From NCBI GenBank assembly GCA_003482695.1, contig DMYC01000008.1, positions 508 through 10,222 of the forward strand: a stretch of DNA of 9,715 bases, read 5' to 3'. Below the pieces are notes generated by a model. It ran no database searches and had not been told where the DNA came from. It saw only the letters and a program-made list of their open reading frames with translations. Source of the DNA: Clostridiales bacterium UBA8960. Lineage in GTDB: Bacteria; Bacillota; Clostridia; Peptostreptococcales; Acidaminobacteraceae. Positions within the stretch are counted from its first letter, which is position 1; every line of letters begins with the position of its first letter. Shown in pieces: positions 5,899 through 9,715 of this stretch. The position numbers were made by a program, and so were the translations under genes.

Positions 5899-5923
5899 TA
5901 TCCACCTCTTCGCTTTTTATTCT

Positions 5924-5929
5924 ATTATA
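5924..5929 (-). promoter_or_regulatory. probable -10 box of the zinc-ribbon gene
   Basis: TATAAT on the minus strand, 26 bases before the start codon. The hexamer 17 bases upstream (CTCACT) is a poor -35, so this rests on the -10 alone. Confidence 0.35.
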
Positions 5930-6001
5930 ACTTATTATGGCTTCTTAGTGAGGAATGAAATTTAAGCACTATATGATTGCAGAAAAAACCGTTTCTCCAG
6001 A

Positions 6002-6040
6002 AAAAAATGATCAAGGGGTCGGACCCCTTGATCATTTTTT
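6002..6040. terminator. family-1 repeat, copy 3: perfect palindrome and possible two-way terminator
   Basis: A perfect 39-base palindrome around G6021: AAAAAATGATCAAGGGGTC, G, then GACCCCTTGATCATTTTTT. Read from either strand it is a GC-rich hairpin followed by T residues, so it can stop transcription both ways. It lies 64 bases after the stop of the LarA-like gene and upstream of the zinc-ribbon gene, isolating the two units. Confidence 0.8.
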
Positions 6041-6085
6041 CGCAACGCCCGACAAAGGTGAAACACACAAATCATGAATATAAAT

Positions 6086-6104
6086 GTGTCAAAAGGTTTG
6101 ACAC
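6086..6104. repeat. small inverted repeat at the end of the LarA-like gene
   Basis: GTGTCAAA and TTTGACAC form an eight-pair stem around AGG. The last base belongs to the stop codon of the LarA-like gene. No T-run follows on the minus strand. The GTGTC...GACAC ends recall the family-2 core, but the middle differs. Confidence 0.6.
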
Positions 6105-7405
6105 TATTCCCCTGTGAATATCGGCTGAGTATTTGCACCATCAGGCATCATAATCGTCTTTAAGTTTCGTGTGCCTTTTATGCTGTAAGCAAGTTCTAAT
6201 GCTTCATCTATTGTTTTAACCGATTTGATTTTGGTGTTTTTAAGTTGATCTGCATCCATTTCTGACACCAAAATAAAAGTGTACTTTTCAGCGTAGTCAC
6301 ATTCAAGATAAGCAATGCCCTTGCCTATAGAATACTTGGCGCGAATGTCTTTTTCTCGATCAAGCATATTGTCAAACTTTGTCATCATGTACTCTGTTGC
6401 TTCACTTCCAAAACCCTCTGAGCACTCAGATAAAATAATGATCACACCGTCAGGTTTAATCGCTTCAACCACATTGAACAAAGTTTTAGAGGTTTGATAC
6501 AAATTAATGTCTTTCGGAAATCCACAAGCAGAAGCAATGACCATTTCTGCTTTTTCCTCGATTTCAACACCATCCACCGCTTCGACTATTTTGCAAGCCG
6601 CCTCATGTGCCTTGATATAATTGCCTGAGAAAGCATGTGTAATTTTTTTATCCGAACTAACCACTACATTTAGAATAAATGTTGGATTTGCAAAGCTAGC
6701 CGCTTCCATCATGTCACAATGAACCGGATTTGTATCGCTCATATTACCACTTTTTACATTTTCATTGCTGCCAGAACCTAGTCCTTTATTAAAAGAATAA
6801 GAGTGGTTGGTCATGATGGTATCATATCCTGCAATACCAGGCATTACATACTTTCTACCACCGCCAAATCCAGCAAGAAAATGGTAGATTGCGCCGCCAG
6901 CTAATACCAAATGGTCACATTCAAGTGCTTTTTTATTTAATTTAACAGGCGTTCCATATGTGGTCATCCCGCAATAAACCAAATTATCTTCATCTTTACT
7001 ATCATGGTCAATCATCTTTATTCGATTAAAAATATCTTCTGATACCAATTGTTTGTATTCATCATCGGTTTGAGACCGGTGCGAACCTGTCGCAGAGATG
7101 ATTAATATATCCTCGTCTCTAACCCCACCGCGATTTAACTCTTCAATAATGGGTGGTACATAAATATTCGGGGACTGCCAAACTCTAGTGATATCCGGAA
7201 CAACAACACAGACGGTATCTCCAGATTTCACGATTTCACATAGCCTTGCGCTTGCGATTGGATTTTCAAGTGCTTCAACGACACATTCTCGGCCACTCAA
7301 ATCAGGTAAATTCAATTGATTCGGTTTGATTACATTTAAAACATTCTGATCATCAAACTCAAATTCTACATATTTTTTTCCATATTTCATCTTGTAAATA
7401 GACAT
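6104..7405 (-). CDS. LarA-family nickel-pincer racemase/epimerase
   Basis: A 433-residue cytoplasmic enzyme of the LarA superfamily (DUF2088 N-terminal domain). Family members interconvert 2-hydroxyacid stereoisomers using a nickel-pincer nucleotide bound to a lysine. Motifs in order: PDITR (70-74), SATGSHR (104-110), AGGAIYHFLAGFGGGRKYVMPG (169-190) and NHSYSFN (200-206). H109, H175, K185 and H201 correspond, one residue offset, to His108, His174, the cofactor lysine Lys184 and His200 of Lactobacillus plantarum LarA, so the active site looks complete. The C-terminal half (about 250-430) includes IASACGFPKDINLYQTSK, also typical. The substrate may be lactate or another 2-hydroxyacid; paralogues differ. 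No larB, larC or larE (cofactor synthesis) is in view. GGGGG lies four bases before the ATG. Promoter and operator-like repeats are upstream. Confidence 0.88.
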   Translation of the reverse strand: MSIYKMKYGKKYVEFEFDDQNVLNVIKPNQLNLPDLSGRECVVEALENPIASARLCEIVKSGDTVCVVVPDITRVWQSPNIYVPPIIEELNRGGVRDEDILIISATGSHRSQTDDEYKQLVSEDIFNRIKMIDHDSKDEDNLVYCGMTTYGTPVKLNKKALECDHLVLAGGAIYHFLAGFGGGRKYVMPGIAGYDTIMTNHSYSFNKGLGSGSNENVKSGNMSDTNPVHCDMMEAASFANPTFILNVVVSSDKKITHAFSGNYIKAHEAACKIVEAVDGVEIEEKAEMVIASACGFPKDINLYQTSKTLFNVVEAIKPDGVIIILSECSEGFGSEATEYMMTKFDNMLDREKDIRAKYSIGKGIAYLECDYAEKYTFILVSEMDADQLKNTKIKSVKTIDEALELAYSIKGTRNLKTIMMPDGANTQPIFTGE

Positions 7406-7426
7406 AAATCCCCCTTCTGACTTAAA

Positions 7427-7444
7427 TGGTCAGTGGACTGACCA
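7427..7444. promoter_or_regulatory. inverted repeat, candidate operator in the larA-like leader
   Basis: TGGTCAGT-GG-ACTGACCA is a perfect inverted repeat 22 bases upstream of the start codon and just downstream of the -10 box. Its TGGTC...GACCA ends resemble sites of GntR/FadR-type regulators, which often control hydroxyacid genes, although the spacing here is wider than the classic site. No such regulator is encoded in the window. Confidence 0.55.
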
Positions 7445-7456
7445 CCGAACAAGTTA

Positions 7457-7486
7457 ATCATATAGACAATTGACAGAATTGTCAAT
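7457..7486 (-). promoter_or_regulatory. promoter of the larA-like gene with overlapping inverted repeat
   Basis: On the minus strand TTGACA (7480-7485), a 17-base spacer and TATGAT (7457-7462) form a near-perfect sigma-A promoter, 52 bases before the start codon. The inverted repeat ATTGACA-N4-TGTCAAT (7469-7486) covers the -35 and half the spacer, a position suited to repression. Confidence 0.75.
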
Positions 7487-7512
7487 TAACTACTCATCCC
7501 CTCACAAACAAA

Positions 7513-7535
7513 TGTCAGACACCAAAAGGAAGTTC
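7513..7535. repeat. family-2 palindromic repeat, copy 3
   Basis: TGTCAGACACC, then AAAA, then GGAAGTTC: one base shorter in the middle than copies 1 and 2, and with A in place of the first G. The tag ATTCCGTTTTAAA follows at 7567-7579. It lies between the divergent promoters of the LarA-like and thioredoxin genes. Confidence 0.8.
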
Positions 7536-7599
7536 ACATCGAAAAAAAATATATCTGATAACAATGATTCCGTTTTAAAGTATTAGCGTCAAAATAAGA

Positions 7600-7605
7600 T
7601 ATAAT
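7600..7605 (+). promoter_or_regulatory. probable -10 box of the thioredoxin gene
   Basis: TATAAT, 34 bases before the start codon of the plus-strand thioredoxin gene. A matching -35 is not clear at the normal spacing. It directly follows the CCGTTTTAAA tag. Confidence 0.45.
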
Positions 7606-7639
7606 ATCTATATCATAACTTTGAAAGGATGATTGACTT

Positions 7640-7969
7640 ATGTTGAATCAATACAGTGATCCAAATGAAATAAATGGCCTTATTGAAACTGAAAATTTGG
7701 TTGTTGCATTATTCAGTGACCTCGGTTGCAATGTCTGCTTATCCATTACCCCGGACCTTATTGCAATGTCTGAAACGTATAGCAGGGCCAAATTTATTTC
7801 AGCTGATGTCCTAGCAGTTAAACAACTCGTTGGCAAGTATCTTGTTTTTGTATATCCGACGATTATTGTTTTTGCTCAAGGCAAAGAAACAATGCGCTTC
7901 GAACGCGTTTTTTCACTTGATGATCTAGATGCGACAATTCAGCGTTTAGATACGTTGTTACATGATTAA
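7640..7969 (+). CDS. Thioredoxin-family protein (YtpP-like)
   Basis: A 109-residue cytoplasmic thioredoxin-fold protein, slightly shorter than the usual domain. VVALFSDLGCNVC (21-33) carries the redox pair C30-N-V-C33 at the start of helix 1, and LVFVYPTIIVFAQGKE (68-83) carries the conserved cis-proline P73 with the following strand. The CxVC site, the 'FSDLGC' lead and the 'FAQGKE' turn are closer to the small YtpP-like group of Firmicutes than to TrxA, whose site is WCGPC. A role in disulfide reduction or redox signalling is expected; the partner is unknown. AAAGGATG lies about nine bases before the ATG. It is the only plus-strand gene here and stands alone, with an imperfect hairpin after it. 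Confidence 0.88.
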   Translation: MLNQYSDPNEINGLIETENLVVALFSDLGCNVCLSITPDLIAMSETYSRAKFISADVLAVKQLVGKYLVFVYPTIIVFAQGKETMRFERVFSLDDLDATIQRLDTLLHD

Positions 7970-7992
7970 AGGACCCCTTAAAAGAGGTCCTT
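7969..7992 (+). terminator. imperfect hairpin after the thioredoxin gene
   Basis: AAGGACC and GGTCCTT pair around CCCTTAAAAGA-type inner sequence, with one internal mismatch, starting at the thioredoxin stop codon. Only two T residues follow directly, so termination may be weak. The GGACC...GGTCC stem resembles the stem of the MCP and zinc-ribbon terminators. Confidence 0.5.
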
Positions 7993-7996
7993 GAAG

Positions 7997-8015
7997 TTCA
8001 CTTTGCAGTGTCAGA
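7997..8015. repeat. interrupted family-2 repeat at the insertion-sequence boundary
   Basis: TTCACTTTGCAGTGTCAGA is identical to 5501-5519, but where that copy goes on CACCAAACAGG this one changes to GAAAGCTCCG. The palindrome is cut in its second half, which fits insertion of the neighbouring element at 8015/8016. Confidence 0.7.
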
Positions 8016-9715
8016 GAAAGCTCCGAAAAATGACTGTTAAAATCGGACTTTCCCTTTACTTTGAATTTTTATGTATATAAAAATACAGAATTTCTACAAT
8101 TATTAGCATTTTTAGGCTAAGTGATGCCGATAGATAAGTTTAAATCTCCCATTTGTTACTCAGATCTAACCTTTTAACTTTTCATGTGAAATTGAGAGTA
8201 TGACAATTAGGCTGCTGTAGTATTTTTAGCAACCTAACTATATTGCATGCTGTATTCGCCAGCATAATATGTTTAGACGCCCCAGTCATTCCCAGAAATC
8301 TAGATCGTCTCAATCCGTGATTTCTAACTAAAGTTGCAAAGCGTCTTTCTACGATAGAGCGTCTATTTAATGCAGTCTGACATGCTTTGGTTTCGATGTG
8401 TCTCTTTGCTTTAATTGCTGTTGCATATCGAGGATCCACACGCACTGAACGGGCTCCAGGTGATTTTACACCTTTCTTTCTTCGGACACACAAATCATTA
8501 AGCGGGCACTTTTTGCATTTATCTTTAGAAAACTTAAAAATGAGTTCTCCTTCTTGTGATTCCAGGCTTCTTGTATTGTATGTGTAATTATATGTTTTAT
8601 GACCTGCAGGACAAATGACATACTCTAAGTCATCAGACACTTTGAAATCATCAATCCCAAAATAGTGGGTTTCTTTGTTGCTATTATCATAAAAGGCAAT
8701 GTTTCCAACTATATTTCTTTCTTCTAGATACTGACGATTTTCGTATGTGCCATATATTTTATCACATGATACTTCTGATGGCTTCAACCCATGATCGTGT
8801 TCAGCTTTCTCAATTATTTCTATAAGCTTTTTCTCATCTTTAACGTTGAATGGTGTTTGTAAAGATGAAATGATTAATTCACTGTCCTCATCAATTATAA
8901 TATGATTTTTATAGCCAACTTTTACATTACCAGCACTTTTATGAGCAACTCTTGCATCGGGATCAACAACACTTACTATCTTGTTTCCTTTGGAACTGAA
9001 TTGTTGCTTTAGAAGGTCAAAGAGAAGCCTAAAGGCTTTCTCAAAACCTTTATCTTGAATGAGAGACTTTATTCTTACAGTTGGGATACTCTCAACTATT
9101 TTTCTTACTTCAAGAGCAAAATCACGAGCAGAATAATCATCATTGATTTCCTTGAGCGCATTAACTGCTTCTGTACGTTGTGCTCTTAAGTTGATTGCTG
9201 TTAGTGGATCTTCTTTTTCAACTAGTTTAATAAGATTCTCAAATGCACTGTGTATTAGTTTTTTCTCAGAAGGATAGTTTGAATTCGCAGCAACATCTGT
9301 TGTGTCCACAATGAAGCGATTACTTTTAACAGCACCTTTTTCAATACCTAAAGCTACTACCTTGTTGAAAAAAAGCTCTGTGTCTTTTTCAGTCATTCGA
9401 TTAACACGAAAATAGCTTATCGTGGAAGCATCAGGTCCTTTTTCGTCGAGATTCAATCTTAGGAACCATCGTATTGCTATATCTGTTTGAATGGCTTTTT
9501 CCATTTGCACGTCTGAGTAACGGTAGATATACTCCAATAACATGATTTTGACCATCATTACTGGATCTTTTGAACCACGACCAATATCACTATAGATTAA
9601 AGACATTTCTTTAAAAATCGATTCAAAGTCCACTAATTGGTCGATCTTAACTAATTGATGATCTTCGGGTACCAATTTATTGTAGACTTCTTGTGTGAAA
9701 AAATCAAATTGTGAG
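8016..9715 (-). mobile_element. IS1182-family insertion sequence, 3' part
   Basis: The transposase gene plus about 166 bases beyond its stop codon. The left boundary is placed at 8016 because the host repeat is interrupted there; the true end could lie up to about 8180. Just inside the boundary GAAAG-C-TCCGA (8016-8026) and TCGGA-CTTTC (8043-8052) form a subterminal hairpin, and a second weak one (TTAGC / GCTAA) lies at 8103-8120. The other end is outside the window, so inverted ends and target duplication cannot be compared. Confidence 0.7.
8182..9715 (-). CDS. IS1182-family DDE transposase, N-terminus outside window
   Basis: The frame is open from the window end (first full codon at 9714) to TAA/TAG-type stop at 8182, giving 510 visible residues. 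Before the TTG at 9675 it reads SQFDFFTQEVYNK, typical of the family's start, so the true start codon lies beyond 9715. Parts in order: N-terminal DUF772-like domain (LVPEDHQLVKID through ASTISYFR), catalytic Asp in FIVDTTDVAAN (residue 137 from the visible start, codon near 9305), second Asp in SCDKIYGT (318, near 8762), a cysteine cluster CPAGH...CKKCPLNDLC (368-409), and the catalytic Glu in RRSIVERRF (456, near 8348), followed by the usual GLRRSRFLGM. The frame shows no break, so the enzyme may be active. Confidence 0.92.
   Translation of the reverse strand, partial: SQFDFFTQEVYNKLVPEDHQLVKIDQLVDFESIFKEMSLIYSDIGRGSKDPVMMVKIMLLEYIYRYSDVQMEKAIQTDIAIRWFLRLNLDEKGPDASTISYFRVNRMTEKDTELFFNKVVALGIEKGAVKSNRFIVDTTDVAANSNYPSEKKLIHSAFENLIKLVEKEDPLTAINLRAQRTEAVNALKEINDDYSARDFALEVRKIVESIPTVRIKSLIQDKGFEKAFRLLFDLLKQQFSSKGNKIVSVVDPDARVAHKSAGNVKVGYKNHIIIDEDSELIISSLQTPFNVKDEKKLIEIIEKAEHDHGLKPSEVSCDKIYGTYENRQYLEERNIVGNIAFYDNSNKETHYFGIDDFKVSDDLEYVICPAGHKTYNYTYNTRSLESQEGELIFKFSKDKCKKCPLNDLCVRRKKGVKSPGARSVRVDPRYATAIKAKRHIETKACQTALNRRSIVERRFATLVRNHGLRRSRFLGMTGASKHIMLANTACNIVRLLKILQQPNCHTLNFT

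Noticed and set aside
3187..8015. CRISPR array from the repeated GTGTCAGACACC units
   Set aside because: The copies are about 0.4-2 kb apart with genes between them, not separated by uniform spacers, and no cas gene is present.
1..9715. A coordinated novel defence or biosynthetic system
   Set aside because: The genes fall into separate units with their own promoters and terminators and belong to known families with unrelated roles. Nothing besides position ties them together.

Overview
The window is AT-rich DNA with strong Shine-Dalgarno sites (AAGGAGG, GGGAGG) and sigma-A-like promoters. Together with a PadR/DUF2812 pair, a YtpP-like thioredoxin, a DUF503 protein and a Cache-type chemoreceptor, this suggests a low-GC Firmicute (Bacillota), probably a member of the Clostridia. 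The species cannot be read from the sequence. All genes except the thioredoxin lie on the minus strand.

Layout from high to low coordinates, the direction in which most genes are read: (i) 8016-9715, the 3' part of an IS1182-family insertion sequence whose transposase runs off the window end. (ii) 7640-7969 (+), a small thioredoxin, divergent from (iii) 6104-7405, a LarA-family (nickel-pincer lactate racemase-like) enzyme with a near-consensus promoter and two inverted repeats that look like operators. (iv) 5542-5898, an unrecognised zinc-ribbon protein. (v) 3634-5376, a membrane methyl-accepting chemotaxis protein with its own terminator. (vi) A run that may be one transcription unit: DUF503 protein (3219-3506), flavin reductase (2650-3162), PNPOx-like flavoprotein (2216-2623), a broken copy of the zinc-ribbon gene's 5' end (2142-2195), a 45-residue membrane peptide (1980-2117), acetamidase/formamidase (1019-1891) and rifampin ADP-ribosyltransferase Arr (530-958). 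(vii) 59-391, a PadR repressor, followed by and overlapping the start of a DUF2812 gene that leaves the window at base 1.

The most unusual feature is not a gene. The gaps between genes carry a dense set of short palindromic repeats. Family 1 is built on TGATCAAGGGGTC-G-GACCCCTTGATCA (506-532, 1921-1959, 6002-6040, plus a collapsed relic at 1004-1013). Family 2 is built on GTGTCAGACACC followed by GGAAGTTC (3557-3581, 5512-5536, 7513-7535, plus partial copies at 3187-3198 and 7997-8015). A short tag, CTTCCGTTTTAA, recurs near both families. The copies sit at functional spots: one supplies the stop codon and terminator of arr, one lies in the amidase leader as an in-frame open segment, one lies over the DUF503 promoter, one forms a possible two-way terminator after larA, and one appears to be cut by the insertion sequence. 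This looks like a REP/REPIN-type population, of the kind moved by a RAYT (Y1 transposase), although no such transposase is in the window.

The functional genes (rifamycin inactivation, amide hydrolysis, flavin redox, 2-hydroxyacid epimerisation, chemotaxis) look like ordinary accessory metabolism rather than one dedicated system. No defence system, CRISPR array, tRNA or rRNA was found. No gap between genes exceeds 300 bases; the largest (7406-7639, 5899-6103, 7970-8181) hold the promoters, repeats and hairpins listed below.
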